64,000 nt of DNA from Caballeronia sp. SEWSISQ10-4 2 (GTDB taxonomy: Bacteria; Pseudomonadota; Gammaproteobacteria; Burkholderiales; Burkholderiaceae). Below, piece by piece: positions 55,811 through 63,810 of this stretch. Positions within the stretch are counted from its first letter, which is position 1, and each line of letters begins with the position of its first letter. Under the pieces are notes generated by a model. It made no database searches. It was not told the origin of the DNA and saw nothing but the letters and a program-made list of their open reading frames with translations. The translations under genes and the position numbers were made by a program. The stretch spans positions 62,001-126,000 of the forward strand of contig NZ_JALPRJ010000004.1 of assembly GCF_030464885.1 (NCBI RefSeq), given 5' to 3'.

Positions 55811-57081
55811 CTACCATCGACCAGCTGGCCGCCGAGCTCCACGATTTCCTGCAGAAGCAGCTCGGCGGCGCGACGGGTGACGCGCCCGGCGGCATCGCCA
55901 TGTTCTTTGACAAGGGCGGCACGCCGCTCGCCGCTGCTGATTTCGGTTTTAATGACAACCCCAACCAGCAGCAGCTGTTTTCGCATCAGCGTGCCGCGCA
56001 GCTCGCGGATCAGCTGCCGGTGTCCGACGCGCTTGCGGAGGGCTGGTATCTCACAAGAACTGGCGGCAAACTGTCCAACTGGTACGCCGATGCGCTGCGC
56101 GGCAGCATCTGCCTTCAGGGAACGGAGCAGGAGAAGAATTCGTTCGAGACCCGCAAGGCCGACGCGCTCGCCAAACTAGACGGAAACAAGATGCTGGAAG
56201 TCTCCGGAGCGACCGACGCTGGCAACAGCATCGACGCGACGGGCTCGCACGATGTCTACTATGCGACCGGCATGTCTCCCGCCAACTGGTTCCTGCCGAA
56301 TGCCGACTGCTGGGCGACGTATCACCAGCAATCGGGCGATCAGCCATCAGGAAACCCTGTGCCGAGTCCCACCCCCTCGGCAGTCCAGCATCCCACATTC
56401 ACGTTTCGGGTTGTCAGTCAGACCCAGGCGCCCGCGGTCGGCGCGTTCCTGACGCGGGCGTCGCTGCTCGCAGCACCAACCGTGGCCGCCTCGCCACCTC
56501 CCGCGCGACCGTTGCTCGTCAATTCCGGTGTCTTGGCGAGCTTCCAGAGCAGGGCACTCATGCAGCCGGTGGCAACCGTGGCTACCGTCGAGCCGCTGTC
56601 GCACGTCGTGGCCGCCAACGAGCTTCAGTTTCGGGTCCTGCCGCCAGCGGTCATCGACCGTGAGGCGCTTCAGGCGGCGACTTCCGAGCAGCCCGTGAAG
56701 AGTGTCGGTTTTCACATCGACTTCGACTACTGTCTCGTGAATTTTGACCGTCCGTGGTGGGATGAAGTGTTCCTTTCGGTGCCGCCGGGCTGGGCGATAC
56801 CGGGCTACCGGCGTGGACAGGTGGCGAGCGGCTCGTTGAATGGGCCGTCCGGCTTCATCACCTTGATCACGGTCGGGATGGTCGTGATCCGCAATCTGAG
56901 CATCGAGGCCTCGTGGACGGAAGAAGACCAGAAGGCGCTTGCGGCTAACGCACTCAGCCTTGGGCCATTCTGTGTCGCCGGCGGAAGCTGGAACAACCAG
57001 AAGTTTTCTCGTCCCGGCATGCAGGTCGTGGCCTGGATATGCCAGATTCCGCCGCTGCTGCCAGCGCTGGACGCGGCGTGA
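55807..57081 (+). CDS. unknown large protein B, paralogue of the previous gene
   Basis: This 424-residue protein starts within the stop of protein A (ATGA). It aligns with protein A by eye: TPLAAADFGFNDNP against ISATDFGRAWSP, SPANWFLPNADCWATYHQ against LPSDWAAFDVDNIGWTQL, and a shared C-terminal domain with IDFDYCLVNFDRPWWDEVF, MVVIRNLSIEASW, SLGPFCVAGG and GMQVVAWICQIPPLLP. It lacks the Ser/Gly-rich stretch and has instead a Pro/Ala linker near residues 180-250. No signal peptide or membrane helix. Function unknown; the two probably form a complex or two-component system. Confidence 0.8.
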   Translation: MTTIDQLAAELHDFLQKQLGGATGDAPGGIAMFFDKGGTPLAAADFGFNDNPNQQQLFSHQRAAQLADQLPVSDALAEGWYLTRTGGKLSNWYADALRGSICLQGTEQEKNSFETRKADALAKLDGNKMLEVSGATDAGNSIDATGSHDVYYATGMSPANWFLPNADCWATYHQQSGDQPSGNPVPSPTPSAVQHPTFTFRVVSQTQAPAVGAFLTRASLLAAPTVAASPPPARPLLVNSGVLASFQSRALMQPVATVATVEPLSHVVAANELQFRVLPPAVIDREALQAATSEQPVKSVGFHIDFDYCLVNFDRPWWDEVFLSVPPGWAIPGYRRGQVASGSLNGPSGFITLITVGMVVIRNLSIEASWTEEDQKALAANALSLGPFCVAGGSWNNQKFSRPGMQVVAWICQIPPLLPALDAA

Positions 57082-57200
57082 CGACACGCGCCGCCGATCA
57101 GTACGAAAGCGGGCATCGATGCGCACCCGGCGCGCCGGCGCCCGCGACTTCCTACGAGACCCTGGACGTGGTCTCGGCCATGCTTTTCGAAGGAGATGCG

Positions 57201-57980
57201 ATGAACTACGCCGCCAGCGATACCGACCTTTCGACGACTACCAACAACGAAGACGGGTCCACGACGACCCGTTTTTTCCCCGACGGCACCACACGGGTCG
57301 ACTATCCCGACGGCTCGTCGATGACCGCCTATCCGGACAATCGCGTGCTTAATGTTTCGCCCGACGGCACGCGCACGCTGACGGACGTCAACGGGGTTGC
57401 CCTCGATCCCGACACAGGGAAGCCGTTGGGCTCGAGTCCACCGGTCGTGGAGAAGAGTCCCGTCTCGGAAAAAGACCTCGAAACGGGAGCGCACTTTATT
57501 TCGACGCTGCTCGAAGCCGCGGCCATCGTCGCCGATGCGGAAACGATGCTGGTCTTCGTCGAGCCGATCAACGCGGTGGCCATGCCGGTTGCGATGGCGA
57601 TCGAGGTGTGGCGGGCACTCGAGGCGTCGGTGCGCGCGTACTCGACCATGGCCTACTGTTATGGCCTGATGTATGGCGCGCTCGACATGGGCAAGCCCAA
57701 GTATCCCGAAGGCGCCTATTCGCTCGACAGTGCGGAGACGATTCGCGACAAACAGGCGGCGTTCGAGGATGGCATCGCCAAGGCGTCGGCGCATCTTTCC
57801 AACGGCAGCGCGGGAGTCGCCCTGCGCAATCACGTTCTCATCAGAACGGCGTTTCTGAACTCCGACCCGCATGCGACGCTCAACGAGATCTGGAAGGTGC
57901 TCTGCGAGAGCGAGGGCGACGACTTCTACGCAAAACAATTCGCGCTGCGCTGGCCGGAGACGGGGATGACAGAGGCATGA
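57201..57980 (+). CDS. unknown protein with N-terminal PDG repeats
   Basis: This 259-residue protein has a strong ribosome binding site (AAGGAG, six bases before ATG 57201). Residues about 17-75 contain repeats of the type PDGTTRVDYPDGSS, as in beta-solenoid or toxin-linker segments. A helical region with hydrophobic stretches (LEAAAIVADAETMLVFVEPI, VAMPVAMAIEVWRALEASV) follows, perhaps membrane-associated. The C-terminal 100 residues are soluble and helical. It is the last gene of the muramidase-holin operon. I cannot assign a function; effector or adaptor is possible. Confidence 0.7.
   Translation: MNYAASDTDLSTTTNNEDGSTTTRFFPDGTTRVDYPDGSSMTAYPDNRVLNVSPDGTRTLTDVNGVALDPDTGKPLGSSPPVVEKSPVSEKDLETGAHFISTLLEAAAIVADAETMLVFVEPINAVAMPVAMAIEVWRALEASVRAYSTMAYCYGLMYGALDMGKPKYPEGAYSLDSAETIRDKQAAFEDGIAKASAHLSNGSAGVALRNHVLIRTAFLNSDPHATLNEIWKVLCESEGDDFYAKQFALRWPETGMTEA
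57253..57277 (+). terminator. terminator-like hairpin inside the PDG-repeat gene
   Basis: Stem ACGGGTC / GACCCGT with a six-base loop, followed by TTTTTT, about 52 bases after the start codon. It has the form of an intrinsic terminator but lies inside coding sequence, so it may reduce expression of this last gene. Confidence 0.5.
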
Positions 57981-58111
57981 AGCATGTTCGCGCGCTGACC
58001 GGTGCGGCGTGCCGGCTTGCCGCTTGTCCGCATGCGAGCACGACAAAGGCTCCGGCTCGCGCGACATCCTTGCGCTTTGAATCCCTTTGTTTATGTCAGT
58101 TGGCCGCCCAT

Positions 58112-58363
58112 TCACGCGCTGATGTGCTCGGCGGTCATGCTCGGATATTGCGGTCGCTGCGGAAAGACGCGCCAGCAGCCGTGCTCGTGCCGGAAGAAGA
58201 AGAGGGCGCGCGAGCCGGCGGGGTGCGACGCCTCGATGCAGACATAGCGCCGCTTTTCTAGCCGCGTTCGGCTGAAAAGGATCACGCGCACCGTCTCTTC
58301 GGCTCCCGGCGCAAGCCACTTTTCGACTTGGGAGCGCAGGCAGCGCTCATCGGAGATTTTCAT
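58112..58363 (-). CDS. small hypothetical protein
   Basis: A protein of 83 residues starting MKISDERCLRSQVEKWLAPG; ATG 58363 has GGAG six bases upstream, better than in-frame starts further out. It is strand-rich and basic (VRVILFSRTRLEKRRYVCIE, then GSRALFFFRHEHGCWRVFP) and resembles small uncharacterised proteins common in Burkholderia. No motif gives a function. It is convergent with the PDG-repeat gene. Confidence 0.65.
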   Translation of the reverse strand: MKISDERCLRSQVEKWLAPGAEETVRVILFSRTRLEKRRYVCIEASHPAGSRALFFFRHEHGCWRVFPQRPQYPSMTAEHISA

Positions 58364-58598
58364 TTCATGCTCCGTCATTGACGTAGGACCGGCTGCGAAC
58401 CGAGTGCATCGGTGCGATCGACCGGAACGGTGCACGCTGCCGTAAGCGCGCCGTTCAATAGGAAGGACGACCGGCGTAGTGACATTTTGAAGCGCACGCG
58501 CAGCGTGGCGAGATATATCCGATGCCATGCTCCGCCACGTGGCGTCACGAGAAAAACAGGGGAGAAGTGATGTTTAATGCGGGCGAAAACCGGGCCGT

Positions 58599-60239
58599 CT
58601 ACTTCAGGCCGACGCCCCAGAATCGCGTCGGACCGAACGGATCGATCCTGAAGCCGGCGACGTCGCGCGACAGCGGCTGGTAGACGGTCGAATGCGCGAT
58701 CGGCGTGAAGGGCACCTGATCCTTGAAAATCTCCTGTGCCTCCATGTATTCGGCCGTGCGCGCGGCGACGTCGGTCGTCGCGCGAGCTTGCTTGATGAGA
58801 TCGTCGAAGGGTTTGTAGCACCACTTCGCGAAGTTGCTGCCCTGGACGGCATCACAGCCGAGCAGCACGCCGAGCCAGTCGTCGGGATCGCCGTAGTCGC
58901 CGGTCCAGCCAATCAGCAGCGCATCGTGCTCGCCCGCCCGCGCGCGGCGAATGTACTCTCCCCACTCGAAGGTGACGATGCGCGCTTTGACGCCGATCTT
59001 CGCCCAGTCCGCCTGGATCATTTCGGCCATCAGCCGCGCGTTCGGGTTGTAGGGCCGTTGCACGGGCATGGCCCACAGGTCGAGCGCAAAGCCCTCGGGG
59101 TAGCCCGCCTCGGCAAGCAATGCCTTTGCCACGGCCGGATTGTAGGGCGCGTCCTTCAGGCGGGTGTCGTAGGCCCACTGGGTCGGTGGCATCGGATTGG
59201 TCGCGAGCCGGCCGCCGCCCTGATACACCGATTCGAGGATCGCGCGCTTGTTGATCGACATGTCGAGCGCACGGCGCACGGCGAGCGTGTCGAGTGGCTT
59301 TTTCGTCGTGTTGTACGCGAGATAGCCGAGGTTGAAGCCGACCTGGCTCGGCATCTGGAGGCTGGGATCGGCGCGGATTGCGGCGATGTCGGCGGGGCGC
59401 GGATAGCTCATCACCTGGCACTCGCCGCTGCGCAGCTTCTGCAGCCGCACTGCCGGGTCCACGGTGATCGCGAAGACCAGCCTGCGCACCTGCACGATCC
59501 CCGGCTGCCAGTAGTCGGGATTGCCGTCGAAGCGGATGTCCGCATCCTTCGTATAGCTACGGAAGATGAACGGTCCGGTACCGACCGGAAATTGATTGAT
59601 GTCGCGCGCGTTGCCGCCCGTGAGCAGGTTGTCGGCGTATTCGCGCGAGAGAATCGATGCAAACGGCATGGCCACTTTCTGTAGAAACGGCGCATCGACG
59701 TTCGCCAGGGTGAAGCGCACGGTATACGGGTCGGGCGCTTCGATCTGCGTGATGTTCTTCGCGAGCCCGAGATCGCGGAAATACGGAAACGGCACGGGAT
59801 ACGCCTTCCGAAAGGGCTGCTCCGGGTCGAGCATGCGCTGGTAGGTGAAGACGACATCGTCAGCGTTGAACGCGCGCGCCGGCTTGAAATACGCGGTGGT
59901 CTGGAACTTCACGCCGTGGCGCAGGTGGAACGTGTATTGGCGCCCGTCGGGCGAAATCTCCCAGCTTTCGGCGAGACCCGGCTCGACCCCCGGGCCGTCG
60001 CGCCTGAACTCGACGAGCCGGTTGTAAACCGTGTAGGCGGCCGCACTGGCCTCGACGCTCGTCGTGTACTGCGCCACGTCGAAGCCGGCGGGGCTCGCCT
60101 CGGAGCAATACACGATGGTCTTGTCCGGCAGGTCGCCGGCGGCGCGCGCCATCGGCGACACACCGAAGGCGGCGAAGGCGAACCACAGAGTCGCCGCCCG
60201 GAGCCGGGCATGAAAACGCAGCGCGTGTTGAACATGCAT
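58599..60239 (-). CDS. peptide-type ABC transporter binding protein (family 5)
   Basis: This 546-residue periplasmic binding protein of the DppA/OppA family has a signal peptide (residues 1-33, ending ARAAG) and typical motifs: LAESWEISPDGRQYTFHLRH, FNADDVVFTYQRML and the C-terminal DQVPFTPIAHSTVYQPLSRD. It resembles dipeptide-binding proteins. No permease or ATPase genes are nearby, so it is an orphan that may serve a transporter encoded elsewhere. It is transcribed away from the LuxR-type gene. Confidence 0.92.
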   Translation of the reverse strand: MHVQHALRFHARLRAATLWFAFAAFGVSPMARAAGDLPDKTIVYCSEASPAGFDVAQYTTSVEASAAAYTVYNRLVEFRRDGPGVEPGLAESWEISPDGRQYTFHLRHGVKFQTTAYFKPARAFNADDVVFTYQRMLDPEQPFRKAYPVPFPYFRDLGLAKNITQIEAPDPYTVRFTLANVDAPFLQKVAMPFASILSREYADNLLTGGNARDINQFPVGTGPFIFRSYTKDADIRFDGNPDYWQPGIVQVRRLVFAITVDPAVRLQKLRSGECQVMSYPRPADIAAIRADPSLQMPSQVGFNLGYLAYNTTKKPLDTLAVRRALDMSINKRAILESVYQGGGRLATNPMPPTQWAYDTRLKDAPYNPAVAKALLAEAGYPEGFALDLWAMPVQRPYNPNARLMAEMIQADWAKIGVKARIVTFEWGEYIRRARAGEHDALLIGWTGDYGDPDDWLGVLLGCDAVQGSNFAKWCYKPFDDLIKQARATTDVAARTAEYMEAQEIFKDQVPFTPIAHSTVYQPLSRDVAGFRIDPFGPTRFWGVGLK

Positions 60240-60605
60240 CTCGTCACCGATGGGTAGCGATTCGCGGGCGATTCAAGGGAGATTTTTGGCGAGGGAAGCC
60301 TGGAGTGCAGAATCAGTATAGGCAGCAAAGTTCGCGCTCACAAAAGTAAAGCCGTATCGCGTCATGCGAATTCGCACTGTGTTCCGGGTTGTCGTCACAC
60401 GCGGATCCGGTGAAAATCCGTTTGACGATTCATCCGATGATTCGACGTGGCGTGAATGCATCGAGCCGTCCTGCAGACGCCCGAACCCTGTCAAGCGCTT
60501 GACACCGGTATAGGATGGCGAGAGCCGGTGGACCGCACGCCGCTTCATCCGCTCATCGCAGAGTGCGACGCGCATCTTGTGCAGGCGGGGATCGAGAGGA
60601 TCAGC
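60240..60605. promoter_or_regulatory. divergent promoter region with palindrome
   Basis: 366 bases between the binding protein (minus) and the LuxR-type gene (plus). A perfect 14-base palindrome GTCAAGCGCTTGAC lies at 60490-60503, about 100 bases before the LuxR-type ATG, with TATAGGAT seven bases further on. It may be an operator, possibly for the LuxR-type protein itself. No gene is seen. Confidence 0.5.
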
Positions 60606-61634
60606 ATGTATATTTTGCTCACCGGACCGGCGGGGCTCTTTCGCGAAGGGGTCGAGCGCTTGCTTCGCGAGTTCGCGCAGGACGTCGAAGTGCGGTCGTG
60701 CAACTGCCTGACCTCCAACTGGCCCGACGAGCGTAAGCCCGACTGCGTCGTGATGGACGGCGATTGCCTGCGCCAGGCGAGCAACGAGCTCGAAGCGGCG
60801 CGCCGCCATACGCGCACGACGCCGGTCGTCGTGCTGTTGAGCGAGGCGAGGCGGCAGCACGTCGACGAACTCATCGCGGCGGGCGTCTCGGGCTGCGTTG
60901 AAAAGTCCGCGTCGTCCGAACTGCTCTTCAGTGCGCTGCAACTCGCGCTCGCGGGCGGCATCTATCTGCCGCGCTCGCTGCTCGCGGCAAGCCTCAGCGA
61001 ACCTCCCACGCCCGCCGACACCGCCGCGCAGGCCGGTACGCCGATACCGGGCCCACACCTGCACCTGACCCCGCGGCAGATCGAAGTGCTCGCGCTTCTC
61101 GCGCGCGGCCGCTCCAACAAGATGATCGCGCATCAACTCGACGTCTCGGAGGCGACGGTGAAAACGCATCTGACGACGATCTACAAGGCGATGAACGTGA
61201 CGAGCCGCGGCCAGGCAAGCGCCGTCGCAGCGCGTATGGAGAAGGTTTGCGACGAGCAGCTCAGCAAGGCGATCAATGGGCGCCTCTCTGTCGGGCGCCT
61301 GCTCGCCAATATGGAGAGCCAGCATTTCCGCCCCGGCGAAATTCTGTTTCACAAAGGCGATTCGAGCGGCGAGCTGTTCTACGTCGTGCGGGGCACCGTG
61401 CGCCTGAGCGATCTCGGTATCGAACTGGGCGCGGGCGCGATTCTCGGCGAAATCGGGCTCTTTTCGCCGGAGCACCGCCGCACCTCGACCGTGATCTGTC
61501 AGACCGACTGCGAGCTGCGCACCGTGTCCGCCGCCGACGCAATTCGCCTCTACTATCAGGAGCCGGAATTCGCGATGTACCTAATTCAGCTGCTAGCGGG
61601 GCGTATGGAAGCCGACAAGGCGCGGCGAGCGTAG
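60606..61634 (+). CDS. LuxR-type regulator fused to a cyclic-nucleotide-binding domain
   Basis: This 342-residue protein has three parts: a receiver-like domain (about 1-130, candidate phospho-acceptor Asp51 in CVVMDGD, switch region VVVLLSEA, Lys in GCVEKSASSELL), a LuxR helix-turn-helix (LTPRQIEVLALLARGRSNKM then HQLDVSEATVKTHLTTIYKA, about 154-214) and a C-terminal cNMP-binding/Crp-like domain (FRPGEILFHKGDSSGELFYV then GAGAILGEIGLFSPEHRRTS). Placing the DNA-binding domain in the middle is unusual. ATG 60606 has AGGA six bases upstream. A nucleotide cyclase gene follows 269 bases later. Confidence 0.88.
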   Translation: MYILLTGPAGLFREGVERLLREFAQDVEVRSCNCLTSNWPDERKPDCVVMDGDCLRQASNELEAARRHTRTTPVVVLLSEARRQHVDELIAAGVSGCVEKSASSELLFSALQLALAGGIYLPRSLLAASLSEPPTPADTAAQAGTPIPGPHLHLTPRQIEVLALLARGRSNKMIAHQLDVSEATVKTHLTTIYKAMNVTSRGQASAVAARMEKVCDEQLSKAINGRLSVGRLLANMESQHFRPGEILFHKGDSSGELFYVVRGTVRLSDLGIELGAGAILGEIGLFSPEHRRTSTVICQTDCELRTVSAADAIRLYYQEPEFAMYLIQLLAGRMEADKARRA

Positions 61635-61903
61635 CGCCGTCCGCGCGCCCGCACAGCAAACGCTTCTTGCCAATCGCGCGATCAGTTAGTACGTTATGAG
61701 ATGCGGCCCTCGCCTCGCTCGCTTCGGTTACCGAAGCATCGGATGCAGCGGGGTAACGCCCGCAGCCGGCGAAGACAATCCAACCATCAGAAATAGCCGG
61801 CGCATCAGCATCTCTCGCAACACCTGCATTTGCAGTCTTCTCGAAGTCATCAGCGTAACGCCCGACCGGACAGCCGGCGGAATCGATCCGGGTATTGAAG
61901 AAA

Positions 61904-63700
61904 ATGAACGCGGAAAGCCTTGCCGCAGTCAACGAGCTGCACAGAGTGGTGCGCACGATTCTGTTCGCCGATCTGGTCGAGTCGTGCCGTCTCGCCGAGA
62001 CCGACGAGGAGGGCACGGCCGCGCGCTGGCGCGGCCTGCGCATGGCGATCGAGATGCGCATCGTTCCGGAATATTGCGGCAGGCTCATACGCACCGAGGG
62101 CGACGGGCTGATGATTGTCTTTGAGCAGGCGCTGCCCGCTGCGCGCTGCGCACTCGAGATCCAACGGACCTGCCGGCTCACGGCGACGAGCGGCGCATGC
62201 GGCGCATGCGGCGATCCGCTCCTGTTGCGCATGAGCCTGCACGAGACCGAGTTATTCACAGATGAACGCGATGTCTACGGCTGCGGCGTGAATCTCGCGG
62301 CGCGTCTGTACAACCTCGCGGGGCCCGGCGAGATCGTGCTGTCGGAGCGCATGCTCGACCGGCTCGGCGCCGGGTTCGACACCAACATGGAAGACCTGGG
62401 CGAGTGCCATCTGAGGCATCTGTCGCAGCCGGTGCATGCCTATCGTCTCGGCGGCCCCGGCCCGCGCCCGCTGGTCGCGTCGCGCACCGCGTTCGCGTCG
62501 CAGTTGCGTCCGTCGATCGCCGTGATTCCGTTCGCCGCGCGCTGCATCGAGGCGAAACACTACGTGCTGGGCGAAATCCTCGCCGATGAAATCATCGGCG
62601 CACTATCTCGCTCGGCCCAATTGCTGGTGATTTCGCGCCTGTCGACAAGCGCGCTGCGCGAGCGTCACGCGCGCGGAGAAGAGGTCAGCGCGCTGCTCGA
62701 CGCCCAGTATGTGGTCTCGGGCGGCTATAGCACGCGTGATGGCAAACTCGTGCTCTCGGCCGAACTCGCCGATACCAGGCTGCACTGCGTCGTGTGGGCG
62801 CAAACGCTCAGCGACAGCATCGGGGCGATTGTCGCGGGCGAGAGCGAAATGGTCGCGCAGATCATCCAGACGATTGGTATGACGATCGTCTCGCACGAGC
62901 TGGAACACGCGCGCTCGCAGGCGCTGCCTACGCTGGAAAGCTCGACACTCCTTCTGAGCGCGATCGCGTTGATGCATCGTGGCGTGCGCGAAGAGTTCGA
63001 GCGCGCGGGCCAGATGCTCGAAGTGCTGGCCGAGCGCGCGCGCAGGCAGGCGACGCCGCATGCCTGGCTCGCGAAATGGCATGTGCTGCGCTTCAACCGT
63101 GGCTGGACCAGTGATCGTCTAGGCGAGGCGCAGCGGGCGCTCGATTGTGCGAGGCGCGCGCTCGACGCCGACTCGCAGTCGTCGATGGCGCTGGCGGTCG
63201 AGGGTTTTGTTCAGACAAACCTGCTCAAGCAGCTCGATGCCGGCGAGGAGCGCTATGAGCGCGCGCTCCACGTCAATCCCAATGATTCGCTCGCGTGGCT
63301 GCTAAAGGGCGCCCTGCACGCGTTCAAGGGCGAAGGTGAGCAGGCGGTCGCTTCCACCGGACAGGCGCTCGCGTTGTCGCCGCTCGATCCGTTGCGCAAC
63401 TTCTACGATTCGCTCGGTGCGACGGCGGCGCTCTCGGCGGGCCAATACGAACACGCGATCGAACTCGCACAGCGCTCGTTGCGCGGGGGGCGCAGCAACA
63501 CATCGACCCTGCGTGCGCTCGCGATCGCACAGTCCGAACTGGGGATGATGGAAGCCGCCCGCGCGACAGTCCGCGAAGTGCTCGCGATCGAACCAGACCT
63601 GACGGTGCGCAAATACCTGGAGCGCTCGCCGAGCGCCGCGTATGCGACGGGCAGGATCTGGTCGGAAGCATTGGGACGCGCCGGCTTGCCGGCCCAGTGA
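61904..63700 (+). CDS. class III adenylate/guanylate cyclase with TolB-like and TPR regions
   Basis: This protein of about 598 residues starts with a class III cyclase domain (about 15-170). The metal-binding Asp residues lie in ILFADLVESCRLAETD and TEGDGLMIVFEQ, and the transition-state motif NLAARLYNLAGPGEIVLSE is present, so it looks active. A TolB/FlgO-like region (SIAVIPFAARCIEAK) follows, then tetratricopeptide-like repeats to the C-terminus (YERALHVNPNDSLAWLLKGA). ATG 61904 is preferred; a TTG three codons upstream is possible. The neighbouring cNMP-binding LuxR-type protein is the natural receiver of its product. Confidence 0.88.
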   Translation: MNAESLAAVNELHRVVRTILFADLVESCRLAETDEEGTAARWRGLRMAIEMRIVPEYCGRLIRTEGDGLMIVFEQALPAARCALEIQRTCRLTATSGACGACGDPLLLRMSLHETELFTDERDVYGCGVNLAARLYNLAGPGEIVLSERMLDRLGAGFDTNMEDLGECHLRHLSQPVHAYRLGGPGPRPLVASRTAFASQLRPSIAVIPFAARCIEAKHYVLGEILADEIIGALSRSAQLLVISRLSTSALRERHARGEEVSALLDAQYVVSGGYSTRDGKLVLSAELADTRLHCVVWAQTLSDSIGAIVAGESEMVAQIIQTIGMTIVSHELEHARSQALPTLESSTLLLSAIALMHRGVREEFERAGQMLEVLAERARRQATPHAWLAKWHVLRFNRGWTSDRLGEAQRALDCARRALDADSQSSMALAVEGFVQTNLLKQLDAGEERYERALHVNPNDSLAWLLKGALHAFKGEGEQAVASTGQALALSPLDPLRNFYDSLGATAALSAGQYEHAIELAQRSLRGGRSNTSTLRALAIAQSELGMMEAARATVREVLAIEPDLTVRKYLERSPSAAYATGRIWSEALGRAGLPAQ

Positions 63701-63810
63701 CGACCGGTTGTCAGGCCGTCTGCCGGTCGCGTCGACGCACTGTATTTCGCCTATATCGCGGTTCAGCTTGCTTCGATGCACATTGAGCCAGAACTAACGA
63801 GGGGAACAAC

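Noticed and set aside
57608-58261. 217-codon plus-strand frame overlapping the PDG-repeat gene
   Set aside because: It is out of frame with a gene that has a strong ribosome binding site, and its composition is that of a shadow.
56805-58319. 504-codon open frame on the minus strand
   Set aside because: It covers the ends of two plus-strand genes with good starts and is Arg/His-rich, typical of a shadow frame.
60273-61475. 400-codon open frame on the minus strand
   Set aside because: It is opposite the clearly recognised cNMP-LuxR gene and has no recognisable motif.
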